A DNA stretch of 39,074 nt from an uncultured Lachnospiraceae bacterium (GTDB lineage: Bacteria > Bacillota > Clostridia > Lachnospirales > Lachnospiraceae), in contig CANPZR010000003.1 in assembly GCA_947589175.1 (NCBI GenBank), positions 1 through 39,074 of the forward strand, in the 5' to 3' direction. The translations under genes and the position numbers were made by a program. Below the pieces are notes generated by a model. That model saw nothing but the letters and a program-made list of their open reading frames with translations. It made no database searches and had not been told where the DNA came from. Below are positions 31,240-38,744 of the stretch, piece by piece. Position 1 is the first letter of the stretch. Every line of letters starts with the position of its first letter.

Positions 31240-32592
31240 ATGGTTTCCACTAATACTTTATGCAAAAAACTGCTCAATGTCAAGAACGCCGTTGTTGAAA
31301 GATGCGATTTTTATTCTGATCAGGATGGCGTGAATCACATCCAGATCCACGCCAGGCCTAACGTATGGCACAAGGACGATTGCCCGATTTGTCATAAATG
31401 CTGCAGGCGCTACGACAGGAAGAACCCCCAGCCCCGCATTTGGAGAGGGCTTGACTGGGGAGGAACCCTCGTTGAGGTGTCCTATGACACGCACCGCATC
31501 GAATGCCCCGTACATGGTGTCCTCGTCGCTGATGTCCCATGGGCTTATCCCGGCAGTGGGTTTACCAAGGATTTTGATCTCACCGTCGGCTGGCTTGCCA
31601 CATACCTGCCAAGGAGCGCCGTCTCCGAATATATGCGTATCGACTGGGAGACTGTCGGCAGGTGTGTCCACCGCACCCTGAACGACATTGAGCCGGAACG
31701 CTCCAAACGGCTGGACGGTCTTGTAAATATCGGCATTGACGAGACCAGCTACAGGAAAGGGCACAAATACATCACCGTAATCGTCAACCATGACACCAAT
31801 ACCGTTGTATGGGCAGCGCAGGGGCACGGCAAAAGCGTCTTGGAGCAGTTTTACAGGCAGCTTACGCCAGCGCAGCTCTCATCCATCAAAGTCGTTACTG
31901 GCGATGGGGCGAAATGGATCACTGAATGCGTGAATGCATTCACCCCAGAATGCGAACGCTGCGTCGACCCGTTCCATGTGGTGGAATGGGCAATGGAGGC
32001 ACTTGATGAGGTGCGCCGTGAGGTATGGCGGGAGGCTTATAATGAGGCTGTGGAGATTGCAAAAGCACACCCCTGCAAAAAAGGACGCCCCAAGGCTGGT
32101 GATGCCGAAAACGCCATCATAAATGCTGCCAAAGCAAAGGCGGACGAGATCAAAAACTCTGCATACGCACTCGGCAAAGCTCCCGAACATTTGACGGAGA
32201 GCCAGCAGGCAAAAGTGGCGATGATCGCAGAGAACAACAACCGCCTTTACCGTGCCTACCGTATGAAAGAAACACTCCGTCTGATCCTGAAGATCAAAGA
32301 CGTTGATGAAGCAGAGTCAGAGCTGAAGCGCTGGCTCTGGTGGGCAAGCCACAGCAGGATCGCCGCTTTCAAAAATCTGTACCTGAAGATCAAGCGGCAT
32401 AAGGATCATATCCTGAACACAATACGGCTGGGAATGAGCAACGCCCGGATCGAAGCCACAAACAATAAGATCAAGCTGATCATTCGTAAGGCATATGGAT
32501 TTCGCAATATACAAAATATGTTGGATATGGTGTATCTGGTATGCTCGGATCTGAAGATCCCGCTCCCCAACCGAAAACCGAAATCCGTTTAA
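31240..32592 (+). CDS. tnp: ISL3-family transposase
   Basis: This 450-residue transposase has an N-terminal zinc-binding and HTH part (CPICHKCCRRYDRK, about residues 47-60; a further pair Cys-x-Val-His near 83-86, IECPVHG) and the ISL3 DDE catalytic core. The first Asp lies in NIGIDETSYRKGHKYITVIV (about 164-183), the second in KVVTGDGAKWI (about 217-227), and CVDPFHVVEWA follows. The Glu is in the C-terminal ARIEATNNKIKLIIRKAYGF segment (about 404-423). The length is the family's normal 430-460 and the frame is intact, so it may still be active. RBS GAAAGGAG lies upstream of ATG 31240. Confidence 0.95.
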   Translation: MVSTNTLCKKLLNVKNAVVERCDFYSDQDGVNHIQIHARPNVWHKDDCPICHKCCRRYDRKNPQPRIWRGLDWGGTLVEVSYDTHRIECPVHGVLVADVPWAYPGSGFTKDFDLTVGWLATYLPRSAVSEYMRIDWETVGRCVHRTLNDIEPERSKRLDGLVNIGIDETSYRKGHKYITVIVNHDTNTVVWAAQGHGKSVLEQFYRQLTPAQLSSIKVVTGDGAKWITECVNAFTPECERCVDPFHVVEWAMEALDEVRREVWREAYNEAVEIAKAHPCKKGRPKAGDAENAIINAAKAKADEIKNSAYALGKAPEHLTESQQAKVAMIAENNNRLYRAYRMKETLRLILKIKDVDEAESELKRWLWWASHSRIAAFKNLYLKIKRHKDHILNTIRLGMSNARIEATNNKIKLIIRKAYGFRNIQNMLDMVYLVCSDLKIPLPNRKPKSV

Positions 32593-32625
32593 TCAGCATA
32601 AACACTGGGGTTGTGGGTGTTTTTC

Positions 32626-32649
32626 ACCCACCATTACCCCCGAAGAGCC
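32626..32649 (-). repeat. Right terminal inverted repeat of the ISL3-family element
   Basis: Read on the minus strand it begins GGCTCTTCGGGGG and continues with ATGGTGGGT, the typical ISL3-type end. An 11-bp internal palindrome, GGGTG around TTTTTCACCC, adjoins it. Confidence 0.8.
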
Positions 32650-32657
32650 ATAAAAAA

Positions 32658-33317
32658 ATGAGCAAATCGGACTTGCGTAAAAAGGCGGAAATCGCTCCTA
32701 ACACAATGACAAAGCTTCGTCGTGATGAAGAGGTGAGCCTTACAATTCTTAGCAAAATCTGCAAAACCTTACATGCAGACTTTGGGGATATTGTGGAGTA
32801 TGTGCCGGATGCAGAAATTTGGGATTTGTATAATGAGAATAGAGAACTCCTGGGAAAAGATCATGTAAGAGGAGAGCAACTACCGATAGATGGATATCAT
32901 CTGGTGGTGCATGTCTGGATTCGTAATTCTAAGGGAGAGTACCTTATCTCGCAGCGTTCAGCAAACAGACCAACACACCCTTTGATGTGGGAATGTGTAG
33001 GTGGTTCGGTTGTGAAGGGAGAAGACAGTTTACAGGGGGCAATTCGAGAGGCAAAGGAAGAGGTTGGCGTTGATTTGATGCCGGAAAATGGACAAGTTCT
33101 TTTTACAAAGACACGAAAAATCATTGAGGGAAAAATCTTTAATGATATTGTGGATGTTTGGCTATTTGAATATGATGGAGAGGTTGATTTAGGCAATGCC
33201 ACAACGGATGAAGTGGCACAGGTTGCTTGGATGAACAGGGAACAAATAAAAGAATTGTTTGATGCAAATATGTTTGTGGATACATTGAAATACTTCTTTA
33301 CGGAAGTGAATGTTTAA
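32658..33317 (+). CDS. 5'-truncated HTH (Cro/YozG-like) fused to an intact Nudix hydrolase domain
   Basis: The ATG 32658 codon is the first after the IS right end and is in frame, giving 219 residues. Residues 1-55 (MSKSDLRKKAEIAPNTMTKL, then VSLTILSKICKTLHADFGDIVEYVP) are the middle and end of an HTH_26-type DNA-binding domain. About 14 N-terminal residues (usually containing KLWKLL) are lost to the IS. From AEIWDLYNENRELLGKDHVRG a complete Nudix domain of the YfcD/isopentenyl-diphosphate isomerase-like group follows, with box GGSVVKGEDSLQGAIREAKEEVG and GKIFNDIVDVWLF. Whether the fusion is natural or from an earlier deletion is unclear. A start without a good RBS makes expression doubtful. 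Confidence 0.75.
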   Translation: MSKSDLRKKAEIAPNTMTKLRRDEEVSLTILSKICKTLHADFGDIVEYVPDAEIWDLYNENRELLGKDHVRGEQLPIDGYHLVVHVWIRNSKGEYLISQRSANRPTHPLMWECVGGSVVKGEDSLQGAIREAKEEVGVDLMPENGQVLFTKTRKIIEGKIFNDIVDVWLFEYDGEVDLGNATTDEVAQVAWMNREQIKELFDANMFVDTLKYFFTEVNV

Positions 33318-33348
33318 GGAAATTTAATGTTTTCTCAGGAGGAAGCAG

Positions 33349-35079
33349 ATGATAGATAAAAATGATGATATACAGCAAAGGAATATCGATTTATTAATAG
33401 CAGGATATTGGTATGAGGATTTACCACCAGTTATAGATATAGCAAACATGAAAGGAAAGATAAAGGGAATTATTGAAAAGATTGATAATGATATATATGA
33501 TGACTTTTATAAAACGGATGGAATAATAACTGAATATAAAAATACACAGGCACCATCATATATATTTAATGACGGGATAGAACCTATAACTTTTTTTGAA
33601 TTTAAGAAGAATGGTGCATTGAGAGAAATGCAGATTCCCAATTTGAAGTATTATTGTACATTTGTTTATAACACAATTGCTGTCTATGATGAACTGTTTA
33701 GTAAACTGTATAGTGAGCCGGAATTTGATAAATATGTTTGTAATTCAAACTCTTATATATTATTTAATGAACTGTTTCATATTTATAAATTGTATGATGG
33801 AAGTGAGGAAATTATTGAGAGTGGAATATTTGCTGTAAAGAATAATAAAACTACGGGGCAACTTGCACATGAAGAGAATAATGTAAGATACTTAAAAAAG
33901 CAAGGTGCTAAATTATATTCAGTTAAAGTTGATATAGAGTCATTTTATCCCAATGTGTATACGCATTATCTTAGTAAAATTAAAGATGCTGAGCCATATA
34001 AAGATAATATTTGCTGTGACACTTATTTTGACTTTTTGGATTATTACAATATGAAGATAAATAATAATCAGACAAAGGGAATTGTGACAGGAGTTTACTC
34101 TTCGACAATATCAGCGGAGTTGCTTATGTTATGTGTGGATTACGAGATTAATAATGTTATAGGTGATGAGGTGTCGTACATTCGATATGTTGATGATTTA
34201 ACTTTTTTTTCAGATTCTTTAGAGGAAATATATTCCAAATTGCCATTAGTACAAAGGGTTTTGAATAAATATAGGCTTAGAATAAATAACAATAAAACAG
34301 AGACACAAAAGAGCATATATAATATGTCATATGTTGATATGTATGAGTTGAAGAAGAGATTTGATTTTTTCGATTTTGATTCTACTGATATTATAAAATA
34401 TGATAAAGAGGTTTTTTACAATATTAAAGGATATGTGGCTAGAGCATATGACAATAATCTAAAATCTGAAATAAAAGCATTCTTATCAATGTTTAGAAGA
34501 GCTATTAGTTTGAAAAAACTTTGCTTTGATATAGATGAGAAAATTGACTTAAAAAAACATACTGTAGCATATATGGTACAGTTGGCTTGTTTGGAACCGA
34601 TATTTGCATCGCGTTGCTATAGGGTTATCATTTCTATATTGAATTTGATTGATGAAGAGAATAAAAAAGATGAAATAGTAAAATTGCTGAAATCAAAAAA
34701 TGATTTTATAAATGCAACATATCATGATTCGCTTTTGCAGATATGGCATTATTATGTTTTGAGTACGTATGACGCTAAATCCAATATTAAAGAGTTGATA
34801 GATAGTTTTGGAAGCGATGAAATAAATCCGATTATCTTAGCAGGATTTGTAAAAGAAAAAAATGCAGCTAATAAAGAATTGTTTGATTATATAAAAAAGA
34901 CTTATTCTTCAATTGTATATAAAGAAGGAGAGAGTTCTTATTGGATGCGAAGCATTATGTTTTCAAAATGGTGGTTACCATTGCTTGTTATATATTTAAA
35001 GGATGGTAAGGACTATTCTCAATTTTATGAAAGCCAACATTTTCATGAAATTTACAAGGAAATGAAAGAGGATAAATAA
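33349..35079 (+). CDS. Abi/UG-type reverse transcriptase with C-terminal alpha-helical domain, candidate phage-defence protein
   Basis: Reverse transcriptases of the Abi and 'unknown group' (DRT) lineages protect bacteria from phages, some by template-independent or ncRNA-templated DNA synthesis. This 576-residue protein has RT motif A with Asp195 in KVDIESFYPNVYTHYLS (about 193-209), motif B-like KGIVTGVYSSTISAELLM (about 244-261) and the catalytic YVDD at 283-286 (IRYVDDLTFFSDS). The RINNNKTE thumb-proximal motif follows near 316. The C-terminal approximately 240 residues are predicted helix-rich repeats (TVAYMVQLACLEPIFASRCY etc.) like the HEAT-type domain of AbiK/AbiA. No maturase, endonuclease or retron msr/msd-type domain is seen. 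The start has AGGAGGAA 7 bases upstream. Very AT-rich codon use marks it as recently acquired. The exact UG class cannot be assigned by eye. Confidence 0.85.
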   Translation: MIDKNDDIQQRNIDLLIAGYWYEDLPPVIDIANMKGKIKGIIEKIDNDIYDDFYKTDGIITEYKNTQAPSYIFNDGIEPITFFEFKKNGALREMQIPNLKYYCTFVYNTIAVYDELFSKLYSEPEFDKYVCNSNSYILFNELFHIYKLYDGSEEIIESGIFAVKNNKTTGQLAHEENNVRYLKKQGAKLYSVKVDIESFYPNVYTHYLSKIKDAEPYKDNICCDTYFDFLDYYNMKINNNQTKGIVTGVYSSTISAELLMLCVDYEINNVIGDEVSYIRYVDDLTFFSDSLEEIYSKLPLVQRVLNKYRLRINNNKTETQKSIYNMSYVDMYELKKRFDFFDFDSTDIIKYDKEVFYNIKGYVARAYDNNLKSEIKAFLSMFRRAISLKKLCFDIDEKIDLKKHTVAYMVQLACLEPIFASRCYRVIISILNLIDEENKKDEIVKLLKSKNDFINATYHDSLLQIWHYYVLSTYDAKSNIKELIDSFGSDEINPIILAGFVKEKNAANKELFDYIKKTYSSIVYKEGESSYWMRSIMFSKWWLPLLVIYLKDGKDYSQFYESQHFHEIYKEMKEDK

Positions 35080-35195
35080 TTTCTTTTTCATATAAAAGAG
35101 AATTGCTACAATATATTCAGGAAAATGAAGAACATGGAATGAAGCTCTAAGTAGAGTATTATAATAGTTAATTGATGTAAATTGGAGGCGATAGA

Positions 35196-36581
35196 ATGAC
35201 AATTGAATTTATGAGAGACTTGCTTTCAAAAGATGAAAAAATAACAGTAGAATACAAAACCTGTCAGCATGGTGTTCAGGAAGATGTGTATGAAACGGTG
35301 TGTTCTTTTTCTAACAGATATGGTGGTTATATCATCATGGGTGCGAAAGATGATGGAACGCCAATAGGCATTAACCGGAATATGGTTAAGGATATGAAGA
35401 AAAACTTTGTGAATCAACTCAATAATCCGGATAAGATGTCCCCAACACTATATCTTTCATTAGAGGAATTGGAATATGAAGGAGTGTTGCTTCTGTGGGT
35501 ATATGTGCCACCCACATCTACAGTAGAAAAATGTGCGAATAGGATTTATGACAGGAATGAAGATGGTGACATGGATATTACAGATTCGCCGATTCAGTTG
35601 CAAAATATGTATAACAGAAAAAGTAATACATATGCGGAGCATAAGATATTCCCATATGTTACAACGGAAGATCTACGCATGGATTTGATGGATAAAGTAA
35701 GAAATCTTGCAAAGAGTAAAAATCCGGATCATCCTTGGCTGAAAATGTCTGATGAGGAAATATTGAAGAGTGCAGGTTTATGGGAAAAAGATTTTTCATC
35801 AGGCATCCAGGGATATAATCTTGCCGGAGTACTTTTGTTTGGTAAGGATGAAGTAATACGTTCCTGTTGTCCGGGATATATTACAGATGCAATTTACAGA
35901 GTCGAAAATTTGGATAGATATGATGATAGATTGCAGGTAACAACAAATCTGACAGAGGCATATGAACTTCTGATGGATTTTGTGGCAAAGCATACTTCTG
36001 ATAAGTTTTGTCTGGTTGATAATGTAAATACAAGCATTAGAGGCATTATTTCCAGAGAAGTAATTGCAAATATTCTTGTGCATAGAGATTATTCCAGTGC
36101 TTTTCCGGCAAAGGTGATTATTGAAAAGGATTGGCTAAAAACGGAAAACTGGTGTATACCAAGACGTCATGGCAATATTATGAGTGATGAATTTACACCA
36201 TATCCTAAGAATCCATTGATACAGCAATTTTTTGCAAATATTGGTAGAACTGATACAATTGGTTCCGGTGTACGAAATCTATATAAATATACACCAATAT
36301 ATTCTGATGGTGGTAAGCCGGAATTGATTGAAGATGATGTGTTTAGAATAACCATTCCTTTGGACAAGGTGGCTGCCGACGAGGGAAGAGAACAGAAAAC
36401 TTTATCTGAAAGAGAACAAAAAATTTATAATATGATTTGTGAAAACCTGCACTTATCGGTTGAACAGGTAATGGCAGAACTTGATATATCAAGAGCAACG
36501 GTATTCAGAGACTATGCTAAAATCAAAAAAGTAACAGGTGCAATGTATGACAAAAAGACATCGACATGGACTTTGGATTGA
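35196..36581 (+). CDS. AlbA_2 (Schlafen-like) domain protein with ATPase-like core and C-terminal winged helix
   Basis: The 461-residue protein begins with an AlbA_2/Schlafen AAA_4-type domain (about residues 10-135): VEYKTCQHGVQEDVYETVCSF then NRYGGYIIMGAKDDGTPIGI. A middle region is followed by the conserved C-terminal part of these putative ATP-dependent regulators: EVIANILVHRDYSS (about 289-302) and RNPLI-like KNPLIQQFFANIGRTDTIGSGV (about 338-359). A winged helix (LSEREQKIYNMICENLHLSVEQVMAEL, DISRATVFRDYAKIKK) ends the protein. Such proteins are annotated as transcriptional regulators. Schlafen-type domains also occur in phage-defence systems as nucleases or RNA-binding modules. It lies 115 bases after the RT. 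Immediately downstream is an AGTCTCA repeat array that could be its binding site. Confidence 0.85.
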   Translation: MTIEFMRDLLSKDEKITVEYKTCQHGVQEDVYETVCSFSNRYGGYIIMGAKDDGTPIGINRNMVKDMKKNFVNQLNNPDKMSPTLYLSLEELEYEGVLLLWVYVPPTSTVEKCANRIYDRNEDGDMDITDSPIQLQNMYNRKSNTYAEHKIFPYVTTEDLRMDLMDKVRNLAKSKNPDHPWLKMSDEEILKSAGLWEKDFSSGIQGYNLAGVLLFGKDEVIRSCCPGYITDAIYRVENLDRYDDRLQVTTNLTEAYELLMDFVAKHTSDKFCLVDNVNTSIRGIISREVIANILVHRDYSSAFPAKVIIEKDWLKTENWCIPRRHGNIMSDEFTPYPKNPLIQQFFANIGRTDTIGSGVRNLYKYTPIYSDGGKPELIEDDVFRITIPLDKVAADEGREQKTLSEREQKIYNMICENLHLSVEQVMAELDISRATVFRDYAKIKKVTGAMYDKKTSTWTLD

Positions 36582-36593
36582 TAGGATTGACTT

Positions 36594-36767
36594 AGTCTCA
36601 AGTTAGTCTCAACATAGTCTCATGAGATTTGATACCGGATGAGACCGAATAAAGCGGTAGAAATGTGATAAAATCGGCATTTTTTCAAAAAATAAGAGAT
36701 AATTAGTCTCAAGTTAGTCTCACGTAGTCTCATTTTGGAGATGAGATTTTGAGACTGAGTTGAGACT
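36594..36767. repeat. Array of AGTCTCA/TGAGACT heptamers with about 11-bp phasing
   Basis: Direct copies of AGTCTCA start at 36594, 36605, 36616, 36705, 36716 and 36726. Inverted copies (TGAGACT) start at 36750 and 36761. Spacings are 11, 11, then 11 and 10, then 11 bases, close to one DNA turn. The second cluster and the inverted copies also form a hairpin (36705-36722 with 36750-36767, 16 of 18 positions paired or nearly). The array fills most of the 239-base gap between the AlbA_2 gene and the next gene. Same-face phasing suggests cooperative protein binding, most simply by the AlbA_2/winged-helix protein. Confidence 0.85.
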
Positions 36768-36820
36768 GGGGAAATTATCATAAGATAATTAGAAATATGC
36801 GATACAGGAAGGAAAAAGAG

Positions 36821-37591
36821 ATGTGGGCACAAATTGGTAATTGGCTATATCAAAATGCAATGGCTATTTTCATTTCTGCGATTGCATCATTGTTAATATC
36901 AAAAAGATATTACGACAAAGCAAATCGCGAAAGTGTATTTATGACGGTTATATTTCCAATCGTTAAATTGTTGAATCAAAGATATTATACACGTAAGGAC
37001 TATGAAGCACTTTTTGAAATCAATTCTTCTTATGCTGTTAAATATCTTCGAAAAAAGGAAAGAAATAAGCTACTAGAATTGTTAAGTGCTTATAGAGATG
37101 TATGTAGATATAGTAAAGAGGGTGCAGATACAAGTTGTATTATGGCATATTATAATTTTAAGTTGAAGGAGAATGGCGTTAATCCTAAACCATGTACAAT
37201 AAGAGATGATGACGGAGAAGTGGTAGCAGATGATTTTCCGCCTGATTATAATTATTTGCAAGATTATGTGTATGAAATAGTTTCCTCATATGATTTTATA
37301 GAGTCACCAGATGAATGTGCTGTGAAAATTGCGGATGCGTTTAAACGTTATACCAAAAAATATTATACTGATAAGAAAATAGTATATTTCGAAGATTATT
37401 CCATTGAGAAAGTGATTGAATTGTCAGAAGTTTCTAAGAAATGGAATGAAAAATTTAGGTTGGCAGATGCGAGCAAGGAGGAGTTTTTAAAATTACCTAT
37501 ATGTAAAAAAGTGAAAGATATTATTGATGAGTCAAGTGTTAATGAATATGTTAAAAGTAAGAAAGCAACAAGGTTGGAAAATAGCAATTGA
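36821..37591 (+). CDS. Membrane-anchored protein of unknown function
   Basis: ATG 36821, with AGGAAGG 8 bases upstream, gives 256 residues. A single N-terminal membrane helix (about residues 12-26, AMAIFISAIASLLIS) is followed by a cytoplasmic-type, mostly alpha-helical domain with many Lys, Asp, Tyr (KRYYDKANRESVFMTVIFPIVKLLNQ, YLRKKERNKLLELLSAYRDV). No enzymatic motif is recognised. It is preceded by the AGTCTCA array and followed 24 bases later by a multi-span membrane protein, so the two probably act together. In a defence-type setting, such anchored helical proteins can serve as sensors or effectors. This is inference from context. Confidence 0.75.
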   Translation: MWAQIGNWLYQNAMAIFISAIASLLISKRYYDKANRESVFMTVIFPIVKLLNQRYYTRKDYEALFEINSSYAVKYLRKKERNKLLELLSAYRDVCRYSKEGADTSCIMAYYNFKLKENGVNPKPCTIRDDDGEVVADDFPPDYNYLQDYVYEIVSSYDFIESPDECAVKIADAFKRYTKKYYTDKKIVYFEDYSIEKVIELSEVSKKWNEKFRLADASKEEFLKLPICKKVKDIIDESSVNEYVKSKKATRLENSN

Positions 37592-37615
37592 ACATTGTAG
37601 GAAGGATAAGTGGAT

Positions 37616-38440
37616 ATGCAGGATAAAGAAAACAAGGACATAATTGATAGTCAAGGAAATGTTTTGAAAAGTACAAAAGATAATAGGGTCAAACAATTTT
37701 TGAAAGATAATGTATGGAATATTTTGAGTACTGGTTTGGCTGCATGTATTACTTTAGCAGGAATGATGAATTTGGTGATTTCAAAAAGCTTTTCTATTTC
37801 ATGTTCGAATTTTTATGGAATAGATGAAAAATATTTTAGCGGAACAGAAATGTTTGAGAACAAATTGATTTTTGTTTTTTGTGCATTGCTTTTGTTTGCT
37901 TATCCGTTCATATTCTCATACATGAATAAAAAAATGAATAGCAAACTATATGTGGTATTGACATTTCTTTTAACGATATATATTTTATTTGCCCAAAATA
38001 TATTATATACGATTAACCTAATAGAAATTATTCCATGGGCATGGTTGAGACGATGTATAGACAATTATACAACGATTGGAGTGTTTTTATTTGTCGATAT
38101 AGTGATAGCATATTTTATAATAATAAGGAATTTCTTTTGGAAAAATAAGAAATACAATATGGGTGGAAAGATAATATTAGCAATAGCGCTGATACTATAT
38201 GTTTTGAATGTAGTTACAGGAATTGCAATTAAAATAGACTATGAAATTAGTGACAAGAAAGCATATGAGGTTATTGAACAGAATAGAGCTATAGTATCGA
38301 ATTATGATGGTAAATTTGTAGTTATGAATTGTGAAATACAAGGCGAAACTATTATTTTAAAAAAGGGTACATATAGTTTGGAGGAGATGACAGGGGTTTC
38401 AATTACATATCACAAATATGAGAAAGTAATTTGTGAGTAA
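37616..38440 (+). CDS. Four-helix integral membrane protein of unknown function
   Basis: The protein has 274 residues from ATG 37616. AGGAAGG at 37599-37605 is 10 bases away, and GTG 37610 at 4 bases is an alternative. About four membrane helices are visible: ILSTGLAACITLAGMMNLVI (about 35-56), KLIFVFCALLLFAYPFIFS (about 84-102), LYVVLTFLLTIYILFAQNILY (about 110-130) and VFLFVDIVIAYFIIIRNFFW (about 150-172), with possibly a fifth (GGKIILAIALILYVLNVVTG, about 180-200). The C-terminal 65 residues are soluble (KAYEVIEQNRAIVSNYDGKF, VVMNCEIQGETIILKKG) and resemble a small beta domain. No transporter or channel signature is seen. It closes the cargo block and forms an apparent two-gene unit with the gene before it. 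Confidence 0.75.
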   Translation: MQDKENKDIIDSQGNVLKSTKDNRVKQFLKDNVWNILSTGLAACITLAGMMNLVISKSFSISCSNFYGIDEKYFSGTEMFENKLIFVFCALLLFAYPFIFSYMNKKMNSKLYVVLTFLLTIYILFAQNILYTINLIEIIPWAWLRRCIDNYTTIGVFLFVDIVIAYFIIIRNFFWKNKKYNMGGKIILAIALILYVLNVVTGIAIKIDYEISDKKAYEVIEQNRAIVSNYDGKFVVMNCEIQGETIILKKGTYSLEEMTGVSITYHKYEKVICE

Positions 38441-38444
38441 AATA

Positions 38445-38478
38445 ACCAGTCCCAACAACGATGTATGAAAGGACTGGT
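38445..38478. terminator. Bidirectional hairpin between convergent genes
   Basis: ACCAGTCC (38445-38452) pairs with GGACTGGT (38471-38478) over an 18-base loop. It lies between two genes that converge, so it may stop both. No long U-tract follows. Confidence 0.5.
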
Positions 38479-38492
38479 ATATAGGCGTTAAA

Positions 38493-38744
38493 TTAATTTA
38501 ATCCATCCATCGCATCCACATAATCCTGTAATCCGTTTTCTTTCAATGCCAGTTTGGCATACAGCAGAGGTGCCTCCTCTGCCAGCCGGTACAGATAGAC
38601 AATATCATTCGGATCATCAAAGATGACAGAGGAATTACATTCTTTACAATAGATAACAAGAATGGAGTTCTTTCCGGTATTGAAGAAAATGGAGTCTGTG
38701 GCTGGTTCGTACATACCGAATTGGAAATCAAGATTGTTGTTCAT
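38493..38744 (-). CDS. Small conserved element protein, function unknown
   Basis: ATG 38744 has GGGAGGAAG 8 bases upstream on the minus strand, giving 83 residues; the longer frame to 38777 lacks this support. The protein is acidic (FQFGMYEPATDSIFFNTGKNSILVIYCKECNSSVIF) with a Cys-x2-Cys pair (YCKEC) that might bind metal, then a helical C-terminus (YRLAEEAPLLYAKLALKENGLQDY). It overlaps the MobC-like gene upstream by 17 bases, so it is co-translated with it. It belongs to the mobilization module at the right edge, and no family is recognised. Confidence 0.65.
   Translation of the reverse strand: MNNNLDFQFGMYEPATDSIFFNTGKNSILVIYCKECNSSVIFDDPNDIVYLYRLAEEAPLLYAKLALKENGLQDYVDAMDGLN

Larger units (their letters stand above)
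31116..32649 (+). mobile_element. ISL3-family insertion sequence
   Basis: About 1534 bases with terminal inverted repeats: left end near 31116 (GGAGGCTTCTGG then ATGGTGGGT) and right end at 32649 (ACCCACCAT then CCCCGAAGAGCC). The last 9 bp of the repeats (ATGGTGGGT) are exact, and an ungapped alignment of the 24-base ends agrees at 17 positions. ISL3 ends normally start GGCTCTT, as the right end does; the left end is degenerate. No 8-bp target duplication is visible (left flank ATTTTTTC-like, right flank ATAAAAAA). The IS is GC-richer than its surroundings, consistent with a different origin. Confidence 0.85.

Noticed and set aside
33349..35079. Group II intron or diversity-generating retroelement reverse transcriptase
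   Set aside because: No maturase or HNH domain, no domain V-like RNA, no template/variable repeat pair, and the motif A and C-terminal architecture match Abi-type RTs.
36594..36767. CRISPR array
   Set aside because: Repeat units are only 7 bases, spacers 3-4 bases or absent, and no cas gene is present. It fits a protein-binding array.
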